Below are positions 25,165 through 33,487 of a stretch of 64,000 bases of DNA, piece by piece. Within the stretch, counting starts at the first letter, position 1, and every line of letters begins with the position of its first letter. Location of the stretch: positions 186,001 through 250,000 of the forward strand of contig NZ_JALGRF010000002.1 of assembly GCF_022815725.1 (NCBI RefSeq). Reading direction: 5' to 3'. Source of the stretch: Streptomyces sp. APSN-46.1. GTDB taxonomy: Bacteria; Actinomycetota; Actinomycetes; Streptomycetales; Streptomycetaceae. A program made the position numbers and the translations under genes. The notes under the pieces are model-generated. The model was not told where the DNA came from. It ran no database searches and saw nothing but the letters and a program-made list of their open reading frames with translations.

Positions 25165-26039
25165 GGTCTCTCTTCCGTGGAACACGGGGTGCCCTTCAGA
25201 AGCTGGAGGATGCGGTCTGCGGTCTCCTCTGGGGACAGTGCTGAAGAGCGTAGCCCGTCGAACGCATTGACGTAGAGGGCCAGATCGTCCGGAGCTTCGA
25301 TGACCGAAGTGTTGGGCAGGTTCTCGACCGCCACGGCCTCGACGATCGGCTCGTCCCCGAAAGAGAAGCTGACGAAGGGTCCGGCCGCGCCCGCCGCCCG
25401 GCTCGCCGAGATCGGCAGCATCTGGACGGTCACGTTGTGGCGCTGCGATGCGTCAAGAAGCCGTTGCCACTGCGGGACGGCGAGAGCGGGGTGGGACGCG
25501 AGGGACGTGATCGCTGGCTCCCAGATGACCGCGGCGAACTGCACGCCGCCTTCTTCGATGCGCTTCTGACGCTCCTGGCGGACCTGCATCAGTCCCTTGA
25601 TCCGCTCCGGCGTGAGGAAGCAGGGCCCTGCGGAGATAACGGACTCGGCGTACTCGGGTGTCTGCAACAGGCCCGGGATCAGGGCCGTTTGCCAGGACCG
25701 GATGTGGGTCGCGTCGTTCTCCAGCGTGATGTGATCGGCGTAGTCCGGCGTGACCGTCTCTTGGAAGTCGAGCCACCAGCCCCGCTGGTTTCCAGTCTTC
25801 GCCCATCCCTCCAAGCGTGCCCGCTCTTTGGGGTCGTCAACGCTGTAGCGGTCCAGGAGGGTACGTACTTCCAGCGCCGAGGCGGATGTCAGGCCACCTT
25901 CCAGGCGACTGACCTTCGACACGGACTTCAAGATCGCCTCAGCGGCTGACGCCTGATCGATACCTGCAGCCTCGCGGTGCCGCTTCAAAGCCGCCCCGAG
26001 CCTCCGGCTCCGGACTGTCGGCTTACCACCTGGGGGCAT
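25161..26039 (-). CDS. XRE/DUF5753 regulator (WhiJ-like)
   Basis: The 292-residue protein has an N-terminal helix-turn-helix (RRLGAALKRHREAAGIDQASAAEAILKSVSKVSRLEGG) and a DUF5753 sensor domain with IRSWQTALIPGLLQTPEYAESV, RQERQKRI and FSFGDEPIVEAVAVE. Start ATG 26039 has GGAG nearby. With the coupled DUF397 gene downstream and a HATPase gene divergent from it, this is the WhiJ/AbaA-type regulatory set that occurs in many copies in Streptomyces. Confidence 0.9.
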   Translation of the reverse strand: MPPGGKPTVRSRRLGAALKRHREAAGIDQASAAEAILKSVSKVSRLEGGLTSASALEVRTLLDRYSVDDPKERARLEGWAKTGNQRGWWLDFQETVTPDYADHITLENDATHIRSWQTALIPGLLQTPEYAESVISAGPCFLTPERIKGLMQVRQERQKRIEEGGVQFAAVIWEPAITSLASHPALAVPQWQRLLDASQRHNVTVQMLPISASRAAGAAGPFVSFSFGDEPIVEAVAVENLPNTSVIEAPDDLALYVNAFDGLRSSALSPEETADRILQLLKGTPCSTEERP

Positions 26040-26336
26040 GGCAACTCCTCTCAACATCCGCACCACTCTGCCGTCTTGGGGTAACGCACCGCCAGAATCG
26101 CCATCCGATCGCGTGAATCGCAAATTTGCGTTTCATTCTGCTTGCGGTGGCTGTGTGTGCGGTCCTACGGTGATGGTTGTCACGTTCTGTGGGGTAGTCA
26201 GCGCACAGCGTGGCTGGTTCACAAGCGGAGAGACCCCCGCGACTGCGCTAACAGTCCGGGGGCGTGGCCAACGCTTACTAAGGAGCGTCAACGTGCTGCA
26301 TTTTATCGGGGTCATCCACGGGCGGGCGGTGGCCCG

Positions 26337-26738
26337 GTGAGTGAATGCGAACAAGTGGTCCGGCGGTGGCGGCGGGAGGCGCGGTGTGTGCCGCTCGCGC
26401 GGGCCGAACTGCGTAAGGCCCTGGCCGACTGGGGGCTCTCGGAGCTGGAGGGGGACGCGCTGCTGGTGGCCTCCGAGCTGGTGACCAATGCCGTGCGGCA
26501 TGCCGTCGCGCCCCGCGACCGGGAGATCGAGACCCGGTATGTGCGGCTCGGCAACGGCGTACGGGTCGAGGTCCACGACGTCAGTCCCGCGATGCCCGTG
26601 GTCGGGGAGTCGGACCGGGGCGATGACGGCGGGCGCGGGCTGTACCTGGTGGCGGCGCTCGCCGATCGGTGGGCCGTAGGGGAGCGGGTCGGGCCCGGGA
26701 AACGGGTGTGGGCAGAGCTGTCCGTGAAGGTGCAGTGA
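26337..26738 (+). CDS. HATPase (anti-sigma-factor-like serine kinase)
   Basis: About 133 residues forming a single GHKL ATPase domain: LVASELVTNAVRHA (N-box), VRVEVHDVSPAMPV, GDDGGRGLYLVAALADRWAV. Such RsbW/SpoIIAB-like proteins bind or phosphorylate partners rather than act as membrane sensors. GTG 26337 is chosen because the open frame further upstream codes for nothing recognisable. Next to an XRE/DUF397 pair it belongs to the aba-type regulatory set. Confidence 0.82.
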   Translation: MSECEQVVRRWRREARCVPLARAELRKALADWGLSELEGDALLVASELVTNAVRHAVAPRDREIETRYVRLGNGVRVEVHDVSPAMPVVGESDRGDDGGRGLYLVAALADRWAVGERVGPGKRVWAELSVKVQ

Positions 26739-26938
26739 GTGTCTGGTTGCTGACCCGCGACCGGACGGGCAGTGAGGCGATCTTCGAGGTCGAGTGCACC
26801 TCTTGCCTCGCCGGGTCGGGGCCCGCCGATGACGACGACGGGCCCGCCGTGTGGGCCCTGCGGCACGCACGGCAGACGCACCACACCGGGTACCGCCGGA
26901 TCGTGACCGACTTCCAGCGGGAGCTGGCGGCGGACTGA
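26735..26938 (+). CDS. small DUF7848-like protein
   Basis: 67 residues starting at GTG 26735, which overlaps the stop of the HATPase gene (GTGA). It has a Cys pair (VECTSCLAGSG), an acidic loop (ADDDDGPAVWALRHARQT) and a HH-x-GYRRI end. The layout (short N-terminal strand, C-x2-C, conserved W and H) resembles DUF7848 proteins beside Streptomyces regulators. Metal binding by the cysteines and histidines is possible. Co-expressed with the kinase by its position. Confidence 0.65.
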   Translation: MSVWLLTRDRTGSEAIFEVECTSCLAGSGPADDDDGPAVWALRHARQTHHTGYRRIVTDFQRELAAD

Positions 26939-26950
26939 AGCACGCGAGAC

Positions 26951-27418
26951 GTGGCCGCGAAGAGGGCCAGTCAGGGCTTCGCGGCCGCGCCGTCACGTGA
27001 CGTGGTGAGCGAGGAGTACGGCGAGATCGAAGGCCTTCAGGTGGAAGTAGCCAGCCTCCTATTGGATCACGTCTACGCGCCGCTACTGGAGGACCAGCAC
27101 GTACGGGGAGTCATGCCCGCCCCGTCGGGGGCCCCGGCTGTCCGGGTCGTCCTCGGAGACAGGGACGAGTGCGCGCTGGCCCGGCTGACGGCGTACGAGA
27201 TTCCCCTCGGGGCGGGCGAGGAACTCCGTACCTCGCACGACGTCGTCGCCCTGCTCCGCGCGGTGCACACCGGAACCCACATCTACCCTGCCAACAGGGT
27301 CACTTCCGTCATGGGTATGGACCTGTACCTGGTCGATCCAGCGCACGTGAAGCAAGCCCCCTTCACCGCGGACGACTGGGCTTCCAGCCTCCTGCGGTGC
27401 CTGGCCCATCTCACGTAG
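26951..27418 (+). CDS. hypothetical protein next to the TnpB element
   Basis: 155 residues from GTG 26951; GTG 27005 is an alternative. Helical and beta segments alternate (EIEGLQVEVASLLLDHVYAPLLEDQHVRGV, VRVVLGDRDECALARLTAYEIPLG) with no signal or membrane segment. I do not recognise it. It follows the HATPase operon in the same direction. The left side of the TnpB element begins directly after its stop, so its terminator may have been displaced. Confidence 0.5.
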   Translation: MAAKRASQGFAAAPSRDVVSEEYGEIEGLQVEVASLLLDHVYAPLLEDQHVRGVMPAPSGAPAVRVVLGDRDECALARLTAYEIPLGAGEELRTSHDVVALLRAVHTGTHIYPANRVTSVMGMDLYLVDPAHVKQAPFTADDWASSLLRCLAHLT

Positions 27419-27551
27419 TTCCCTAGGGATTCGTAGTACCCGGTGCCCGGTACCCGGTGCCGGATGTGGGTTCGTGGGTCGAATGGGTGACCTTTCGGGC
27501 GTGGTGTCGTTGGTCGGATGACAGCACCGGTGGCAGGGGAGGGATGGGGGG

Positions 27552-29534
27552 ATGGGCCGGAAGGTGGCGCTCGCCGTGGGTCAGACCGCCCGGACCGCTT
27601 GTGCCCGTGGTCTGTTGCGGTCGGGTGTGGATGAGGAGACCGGTGTACTGGTGTCCGGCTCTGTGCTGGCGGAGCGGGTCGGCTGGGCGGCCGGTCTGGT
27701 GGCCGCCATGGTCACGGAGCTGCTGGCCGACCGCTGGAACGCCGCCGATGTGAATGTGCTGGCCTCCGGGGTGGACGCGGGTGGGCGGAAGTTGCCGTCG
27801 AGCGCGTGGATGGCTTTGCGGCGTCTGGGCTGGAGCGTCGCGCCGCCTGAGGGTGTTCGGGTCAATGACCGGATCGTTCGCATGGCGCAGGAGCAGGCCG
27901 GGCGGTTGCTGCGCTCGGCACGCTGGCGGGCCGACCTGACCGCCGGGGTGCTCGCGGCCTGGCCGGCCGATCCCGCCAAGCGCACGCCGGAGGAGTGGGA
28001 TGCGGTGCGCGCGGTGGTGCCGGGTGGAGAGCATCTGCCGTCCAGCGTCATCACGTCCCGGACCCGGCAGATCAGCGCGTTCGCCAGGAAGCACGGGCGG
28101 CTGCCGGTCGATGTGTTCGAGGTGGAGAGCGCGCCCAAGACGGCTCGGATGCTGTTGCTGTCGGCGTGTGACGGCCAGCAGGCCACCATCGAACGTCACG
28201 AGACCGAGCCGGGTCGTGCGCTGTTGCGCTTGCAGTTACCCACCCGCCCGGACCCGCGGTCCTATCGGGACTGGACGTGGGTGGCCTGCCCGCTCAGGCT
28301 GCCGCCGACGGTCCCGGCGGGCGCGGTGCTGCACCTGCCCACCTTGCGCCCGCACCAGGGCCGCGTCCGCGCCGACCTCGCCTACACCCACGCCGTTGCG
28401 AAGGCCCAGCGGACCGGGCACACGGTCGCGCTCGGGGTGGACTGGGGCCTGAACACCCTGCTATCCGCCGGGGCGGCCCGGCTGCACGACGACGGGCAGA
28501 TCACCGCCCTCGGATCCGGGGGCATGTTCCGGACGGCCGGGGTCCTCGCCAAACAGCACCGGCTGCGCCGCCTGTCCGAGTACTTGCATGCCAAGGCAGA
28601 TCACTACCAGCGGCTGACGGCCGGGGACGAACAGCATGCCCTGGCCGCCAAGCACACCATTCTGAGCGATGAGATCGCGTACGTGTCCGCGCGCCGGTCG
28701 AACCTGAACGACGCACTGTCCTGGGCCGCCGCCCGCTGGGCGGTGGATCAGGCCATCGCGGCCGGGGCGAGCGTCATCTATGTCGAGGACCTTCGCTCCA
28801 TGGAGGCCCGTGGCATGGGCCGCACCATGAACACCCGTCTCTCCCAGCAGGTACGCGGGCAGATCGTGGAGCGGATGCGGCACCTCGCGTCCGAGACGGG
28901 CATCGCCGTCGTCACCGTCCCGGCACGCGACACCTCCAGGCACTGCCCCCGGTGCCTCACCCCGCTGCGGCACCGCAAGGCCCCCGACCGGCCCACCGTC
29001 CCCGGCTGGAAATGGGCCACCTGCCCCAATCCCAGCTGCGGCTGGCAGGGCGACCGCGACCGGGGCGCCTGGCAGCGCATCGCAGCCCGCGGCCTGGCCC
29101 ACCAGGCGAAGACCGCGTGCGACCGGACGACCGGCGCCATGGCCATCCGCACGGTCGTGGACCGACTCGAAGCGGGCGCGGTCATCACCGAAGCCGCGCC
29201 GAAGACCAGCCGACGGGACCGGTCCAAGACCGGACCCACCCGGCACCAGGCAACACGTCCGACGCCCAGGCGACGCCGGACACCCTCCCCCGCCAGACCC
29301 ACGGGTCCGGCGGGCAAGCGTCCGGAGGGACACGCTCACACGGACCGGCCACGGCTGCCCCGCGCAGCCCACCGGCACCAGGACGTGACGACGATCAGCA
29401 CACCCACCACCCGGCACCAGCCACGAGGGGCAGCACGAGGCGCGGGATTCCACCACCACGTCCACGCCACCCCACCACGGTGGGAACACATCCCCGAACC
29501 AGATGCTCTGTCTGGCACAGGATCACTAAGCTGA
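27552..29534 (+). CDS. tnpB: TnpB-like RNA-guided nuclease, catalytic residues intact
   Basis: The 660-residue protein has a long N-terminal part (1-280), RuvC-I with D297 (ALGVDWGLN), RuvC-II with E412 (VIYVEDLRSMEARGMG), a zinc ribbon C465/C468 and C491/C496, and RuvC-III with D503 (GDRDRGAWQRI; the usual D-x-N-A-A is D-R-G-A-W). TnpB proteins cut DNA guided by an omega RNA made from the element's right end. Residues 560-660 are low-complexity and basic and probably translate the omega RNA region. It is larger than the 350-450 residues typical of TnpB. Codon 229 (28236) is TTA, so translation should need the bldA tRNA. ATG 27552 has GGGGAGGG upstream. Confidence 0.88.
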   Translation: MGRKVALAVGQTARTACARGLLRSGVDEETGVLVSGSVLAERVGWAAGLVAAMVTELLADRWNAADVNVLASGVDAGGRKLPSSAWMALRRLGWSVAPPEGVRVNDRIVRMAQEQAGRLLRSARWRADLTAGVLAAWPADPAKRTPEEWDAVRAVVPGGEHLPSSVITSRTRQISAFARKHGRLPVDVFEVESAPKTARMLLLSACDGQQATIERHETEPGRALLRLQLPTRPDPRSYRDWTWVACPLRLPPTVPAGAVLHLPTLRPHQGRVRADLAYTHAVAKAQRTGHTVALGVDWGLNTLLSAGAARLHDDGQITALGSGGMFRTAGVLAKQHRLRRLSEYLHAKADHYQRLTAGDEQHALAAKHTILSDEIAYVSARRSNLNDALSWAAARWAVDQAIAAGASVIYVEDLRSMEARGMGRTMNTRLSQQVRGQIVERMRHLASETGIAVVTVPARDTSRHCPRCLTPLRHRKAPDRPTVPGWKWATCPNPSCGWQGDRDRGAWQRIAARGLAHQAKTACDRTTGAMAIRTVVDRLEAGAVITEAAPKTSRRDRSKTGPTRHQATRPTPRRRRTPSPARPTGPAGKRPEGHAHTDRPRLPRAAHRHQDVTTISTPTTRHQPRGAARGAGFHHHVHATPPRWEHIPEPDALSGTGSLS

Positions 29535-29535
29535 T
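29400..29535 (+). ncRNA. candidate omega RNA at the right end of the tnpB element
   Basis: The last 130 bases of the tnpB frame hold two compact hairpins (29471-29484 and 29499-29515) separated by an unpaired stretch, in the place where known omega RNAs overlap the tnpB 3' end and run into flanking DNA as guide. This is positional inference; no expression data. Confidence 0.4.
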
Positions 29536-29727
29536 TTGAGACGCTTGCTCCGCCTGTACATAGACAGTGACGAAGTCTCCGGCGTGATCGCCGCCGACGT
29601 ACGACCGGGGGGTGCGCTGACCGCCCTCTTGGCGGCGCTGCCCTCACTGCTCGCCGAGGAGTGGCGGACGTCCGACGGCGTGGACGACCCGCACTGCCGG
29701 TATCTGGTGGACCTCACCAACTGGTGA
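29536..29727 (+). CDS. small hypothetical protein, possibly 5'-truncated
   Basis: 63 residues from TTG 29536: LRRLLRLYIDSDEVSGVIAADVRPGGALTALLAALPSLLAEEWRTSDG and a C-terminal DPHCRYLVDLTNW. No ribosome site precedes the TTG, and the reading frame starts at the right edge of the TnpB element, so the element may have removed the original start or created this one. A 17-base terminator stem follows. The family is not recognised. Confidence 0.4.
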   Translation: MRRLLRLYIDSDEVSGVIAADVRPGGALTALLAALPSLLAEEWRTSDGVDDPHCRYLVDLTNW

Positions 29728-29730
29728 CAG

Positions 29731-29773
29731 GCCGGGTGCGGCGTCGAGGGACCGTATCGACGCCGCACCCGGC
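29731..29773. terminator. 17-bp perfect terminator stem
   Basis: GCCGGGTGCGGCGTCGA (29731-29747) pairs perfectly with TCGACGCCGCACCCGGC (29757-29773), between the small plus-strand gene and the end of desD on the minus strand. Confidence 0.92.
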
Positions 29774-29778
29774 CCGGT

Positions 29779-31560
29779 TTACCGCCGGGCGAAAGCCGCG
29801 ACGGGGTTCTTGAGGGTGCCGATCAGCTGGAGGGCCGCCGCCGGGTCGGCGAGGTCGACCATCTGCTTGTTGTTGCGCAGTTGCAGGCGGTTCAGGCAGG
29901 ACAGCTGGAATTCGTCGGCGAAGAGGTCGTAGCGGGCGAAGCGCTCGGCGAGGGCCGGGACCGAGTCCTGGTACTCGTGGGCGCAATCCGCGACCGCGCG
30001 CCAGAACACGGACTCTTCGCAGATGCCTTCCGAGGCCAGGATCGAGCCCAGGAAGCGGAAGAAGCAGTCGAAGACGTCCGTGAAGACCGACAGGAGCTTC
30101 ATGTCCTCCGGGATGTCGGCCTTGATGCGCTCGACGGCCGGCGGCAGGACGGCGTCCGGGTCCATGATGACGATCTCTTCGGCGATGTCCTTGAAGATCG
30201 CCCGCCGCACGACACCGTCCTTGATGACGAGGATCGTGTTCTCGCCGTGCGGCATGTACGCGAGGTCGTACTGGTAGAAGCAGTGCAGGAGGGGGAGGAG
30301 GTAGGCGCGCAGGTACGGCTTCAGCCATTGCGCAGGGGTCAGGCCGGATTCGGCGATCAGGGCGCCTACGAAGGACTTGCCCCCCGCGTCCACGTGGAGG
30401 AGGGAGGCCATCGTCGCCAGGCGTTCGCCGTCGCCGAGCGAGGGGACCGGCGACTCGCGCCACAGGGCCGCCAGCATCTTGCGGTACGGCGAGTAGCGGT
30501 CCGTCGCGCGCTCGTACTGGCGGTGGTGGTAGCCGATCGCCGCGCGCTCGCGGATGATCGAGAAGTCCACCGACCGGAGGACCTCGTCCGACTCGATCAG
30601 CTGGTGCAGCCAGTCGTTGATGGCCGGGGTGGCCTCCATGTACGCGGCGGAGAGGCCGCGCATGAAGCCCATGTTGAGGACCGAGATGGCGGTCTTCACG
30701 TAGTGCTTCGTGGGGGTGGTGGTGTTGAAGAACGTACGGATCGACTGCTGGGCGAGGTACGCGTCCTCGCCCTCGCCCAGCAGGACCAGGCGGCGGTTGG
30801 CGATCTCGGCGGCGAAGGTGACCGTCGTCTTGTTCCACCACTGCCAGGGGTGGACGGGCAGGAGGTGGTAGTCGGCCAGGTCCAGGCCCAGGGCCGCCAG
30901 TTTCGCGGCAAAGCCCGCGATGGCCACCTCGCCCAGCTCCGCGCGCATGAACGCGTCGTGGTCCAGGCCCGCGCCCGCCGTGAAGGTAGACACGTCCTTG
31001 CGGGCCGCGACCCACACCAGGTGGACCGGGCTCGCGGTCTCCGGGGCGTACGAGAGGTACTCGTGCACGCCGAAGCCGAGGCGGCCGTTGTTTGCGACGA
31101 AGCAGGGGTGGCCCTCGGTCATGCCCGTTTCGATGTCCTGGAACGAGGACTTGGCGAGGACGGCCGAGGAGATCTGCGGCTTCGTGTACTTGAAGCCCGT
31201 GCCCGCGAGGGTGGAGGAGATCTCCTCCAGGTAGACGGGGAGGACCTCGGCGCTCAGCCCCAGGGACCGCTGGAGCTCGATGTGGAAGTCGAGGGCGTCC
31301 AGCGGGAGCTCGGCGCCGTCGTGGTGGCGGGTGATCGAGGACTCGTCCACCGCCCAGTGGTCCAGAGCGTGGAGGGTCGCCTTGAAGCGGTACTCGACCG
31401 TGGTGTCGTCGCTCAGGACGGAGTACAGACCTGAGTCCAGGAGCTTCGGCGTCAGTAGGCGCTCGTGGGAGAACTCCGCCAGGGCCTTGCGGACCAGGGC
31501 GCGGTTCGCGCGGGCCCACAGCTCGGGGGAGAGGTGGGAGATGGCGTCGGCCGGGCTCAT
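29779..31560 (-). CDS. desD: desferrioxamine synthetase DesD (IucA/IucC family)
   Basis: The 593-residue NIS synthetase joins and cyclises N-hydroxy-N-succinylcadaverine units with ATP to make desferrioxamines. Seen motifs: EGHPCFVANNGRLGFG (ATP site), HPWQWWN, GEDAYLAQQSIRTFFN, KHYVKTAISVLNMGFMRGLSAAYMEATPAIN, FMPHGEN-type YMPHGENTILV and CLNRLQLRNNKQMVDLADP. The start is set at ATG 31560 (MSPADAISHLSPE), which matches the family N-terminus; ATGs at 31575 and 31590 are in frame inside a 15-base repeat, and 31590 overlaps the desC stop. Last gene of the iron-regulated des operon. Confidence 0.94.
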   Translation of the reverse strand: MSPADAISHLSPELWARANRALVRKALAEFSHERLLTPKLLDSGLYSVLSDDTTVEYRFKATLHALDHWAVDESSITRHHDGAELPLDALDFHIELQRSLGLSAEVLPVYLEEISSTLAGTGFKYTKPQISSAVLAKSSFQDIETGMTEGHPCFVANNGRLGFGVHEYLSYAPETASPVHLVWVAARKDVSTFTAGAGLDHDAFMRAELGEVAIAGFAAKLAALGLDLADYHLLPVHPWQWWNKTTVTFAAEIANRRLVLLGEGEDAYLAQQSIRTFFNTTTPTKHYVKTAISVLNMGFMRGLSAAYMEATPAINDWLHQLIESDEVLRSVDFSIIRERAAIGYHHRQYERATDRYSPYRKMLAALWRESPVPSLGDGERLATMASLLHVDAGGKSFVGALIAESGLTPAQWLKPYLRAYLLPLLHCFYQYDLAYMPHGENTILVIKDGVVRRAIFKDIAEEIVIMDPDAVLPPAVERIKADIPEDMKLLSVFTDVFDCFFRFLGSILASEGICEESVFWRAVADCAHEYQDSVPALAERFARYDLFADEFQLSCLNRLQLRNNKQMVDLADPAAALQLIGTLKNPVAAFARR

Positions 31561-31604
31561 ATCACCACGGCTCATATCGACACGGCTCATATCGACACCG
31601 CTTG
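31555..31604 (-). repeat. 15-bp tandem repeat duplicating the desD start codon
   Basis: On the minus strand GTGTCGATATGAGCC occurs twice and GTGGTGATATGAGCC once in succession, spanning the desC 3' end and desD 5' end. Each unit offers an in-frame ATG (31590, 31575, 31560). Confidence 0.85.
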
Positions 31605-32189
31605 GGTGGCCTCGAACTGGGCTCGGGTGCAGAAGCTGAGGAGGGCTTCCTTCTCCGGCTTCCGGACCGGACCGTCGGGGACGAAGCCGACCGCCTCGTT
31701 GAGCGCGTGGACGGCGGTGTTGCGGATGTCCGGCTCCACCACGACGCGCTCGGTCGCCGGGTCGGCGAAGAGGCAGGACATCACCGTCGTGATCACCGCG
31801 CGGGTGAAGCCGCTGACGGGGCTGTCGCTCGGCGCGACGAGGAAGTGCATGCCGACATCGCCCGGCTGGGCCTCGTACAGGCCGACCAGCTCCAGCCTGC
31901 TCGGGTCGTACGTCTCCATCAGGAAGACCGGGCGGCCCTCGTGGAGGCCGATGAAGGCCTCGTGGTGCTCGGCCGCCGCGATCTTCATGTACTCGCGCTC
32001 GACGTCCGGCAGCGTCGCGTCCTGCATCATCCAGAACGCGGCCTTCGGGTGGGTGACCCAGCCGTGGAGCAGCTCCGCGTCGTTGAAGGGGTCCAGAGGG
32101 CGGACGGCGAAGGCGCCGAGCGTCGCGTCGGTGCGGGTGTAGAGGGTTTCGGGGGATTCGGGAGTTTCGGGGGTTTCGGTGGTGCTCAT
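31587..32189 (-). CDS. desC: desferrioxamine N-acyltransferase DesC (GNAT fold)
   Basis: The 200-residue GNAT acyltransferase (IucB/RhbD type) transfers succinyl or acetyl from CoA to N-hydroxycadaverine. Motifs: [38 protein letters not shown], and [22 protein letters not shown] near the CoA site. A Thr/Pro/Glu repeat ([11 protein letters not shown]) occupies the N-terminus. Its start overlaps the desB stop (ATGA) and its end overlaps the repeated desD start region, so translation is coupled. Confidence 0.93.
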   Translation of the reverse strand: MSTTETPETPESPETLYTRTDATLGAFAVRPLDPFNDAELLHGWVTHPKAAFWMMQDATLPDVEREYMKIAAAEHHEAFIGLHEGRPVFLMETYDPSRLELVGLYEAQPGDVGMHFLVAPSDSPVSGFTRAVITTVMSCLFADPATERVVVEPDIRNTAVHALNEAVGFVPDGPVRKPEKEALLSFCTRAQFEATQAVSI

Positions 32190-33487
32190 GCGTGCATGCC
32201 TTCCGGGGCCGCGAACTGCTGGAACGCGATGGACTTCTCGACCTTGTAGTACTCGCGGCCGAGCAGCTCACCGATGATGTACGCGTTGCGGTACGCGGCC
32301 ATGCCCAGGTCGGGCGAGGTGAGGGAGTGGTTGTGGGTCGTGCCGTTCTGGAGGAAGACCCCGCGGCCGGTGGTGTCCACGCTGTAGTTGCGCGCGGCGT
32401 CCAGGCGGCCGTGGCCGTCGAAGTTCAGGCGGCCCCGCACGGGCGCCAGGAATTCCGGGACGGTGTACTTGTAGCCGGTGGCCAGGACCAGACCCTCGGT
32501 GGTGAGGGAGAAGTCCCGCTCCTGCTCCTCCTGGCGCAGTCCCAGGGTGTACGAACCGCTCGTGGTGTCGTACGCGGTGCTGTTGAGCGAGGTGTTGGTC
32601 AGCAGGGTGGTGGGGACCGGGCCGGGCATGGTGATCTTCTTCTGGTAGAGCAGGTCGAAGATCGCGTTGATCAGCTCCCCGTCGATGCCTTTGAAGAGGT
32701 TCTTCTGCTGGGTCTCCAGCCGGTAGCGGGTCTCCTCGGGGAGGGCGTGGAAGTAGTCCACGTACTCCGGTGAGGTCATCTCCAGCGTCAGCTTCGTGTA
32801 TTCGAGCGGGAAGAACCGCGGGGAGCGGGTGACCCAGTTGAGCTGGTATCCGTAGGAGTCGATCTCGGCGAGGAGGTCGTAGTAGATCTCGGCCGCGCTC
32901 TGGCCCGAGCCGACCAGGGTGATCGACTTCTTCTTCTGGAGCTCCGCCTTGTTCTGCATGTAGGAGGAGTTGTGGAGGAAGTCGCCGCCCAGGTTCGCAC
33001 AGGCCCCGGGCACGAAGGGCGGGGTGCCGGTGCCCAGGACCAGGCGGCGGGCCAGGTGGGTCTCGCCGCCGTCGGTGTGGACCTCGTAGAGCCCAGCCCG
33101 CTCGTCGTAGCCGATCTCGGTGACGGAGGTGGAGTACAGGACGTTGTCGAGCCGGTCGGCGGCCCAGCGGCAGTAGTCGTTGTACTCGGCCCGCAGCGGG
33201 TAGAAGTTCTCCCGGATGTAGAAGGAGAACAGCCGGTCCTTGTCCTTCAGGTAGTTCAGGAAGGAGAAGGGCGAGGTCGGGTCGGCGAGGGTGACGAGGT
33301 CCGACATGAACGGCGTCTGCAGGTGAGCGCTGTCGAGGAACATCCCGGCGTGCCACTCGAAGTGCGGCTTCGACTCGATGAAGAGGCCGTCGAGCTCGTC
33401 GATCGGCGCGGTCAGGCAGGCGAGTCCCAGGTTGAAGGGACCAAGACCGATTCCGATGAAGTCACGGGGCTCACGAGTGGAGGGCAA
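32186..33487 (-). CDS. desB: cadaverine N-monooxygenase DesB
   Basis: The 433-residue FAD/NADPH hydroxylase of the IucD/lysine N-oxygenase family hydroxylates cadaverine. Motifs: [71 protein letters not shown], and the second FAD contact LATGYKY. It overlaps desA by 17 bases and desC by 4, so all are in one transcript. Confidence 0.95.
   Translation of the reverse strand: MPSTREPRDFIGIGLGPFNLGLACLTAPIDELDGLFIESKPHFEWHAGMFLDSAHLQTPFMSDLVTLADPTSPFSFLNYLKDKDRLFSFYIRENFYPLRAEYNDYCRWAADRLDNVLYSTSVTEIGYDERAGLYEVHTDGGETHLARRLVLGTGTPPFVPGACANLGGDFLHNSSYMQNKAELQKKKSITLVGSGQSAAEIYYDLLAEIDSYGYQLNWVTRSPRFFPLEYTKLTLEMTSPEYVDYFHALPEETRYRLETQQKNLFKGIDGELINAIFDLLYQKKITMPGPVPTTLLTNTSLNSTAYDTTSGSYTLGLRQEEQERDFSLTTEGLVLATGYKYTVPEFLAPVRGRLNFDGHGRLDAARNYSVDTTGRGVFLQNGTTHNHSLTSPDLGMAAYRNAYIIGELLGREYYKVEKSIAFQQFAAPEGMHA

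Larger units (their letters stand above)
27421..29535 (+). mobile_element. solo tnpB element (IS200/IS605-like, no tnpA)
   Basis: The probable left end has an 11-base direct repeat TACCCGGTGCC (27437-27447, 27451-27461) and a stem GTACC/GGTAC (27436-27453). The probable right end has hairpins CCCACC-AC-GGTGGG (29471-29484) and CCAGA/TCTGG (29499-29515). Hairpin ends without terminal inverted repeats or target duplication fit IS200/IS605-type elements. No Y1 transposase gene is present, so any movement needs TnpA in trans. Exact ends are not determined. Confidence 0.6.

Noticed and set aside
26142..26336. N-terminal extension of the HATPase from ATG 26142
   Set aside because: The extension shows no family similarity and lies in the divergent promoter region.
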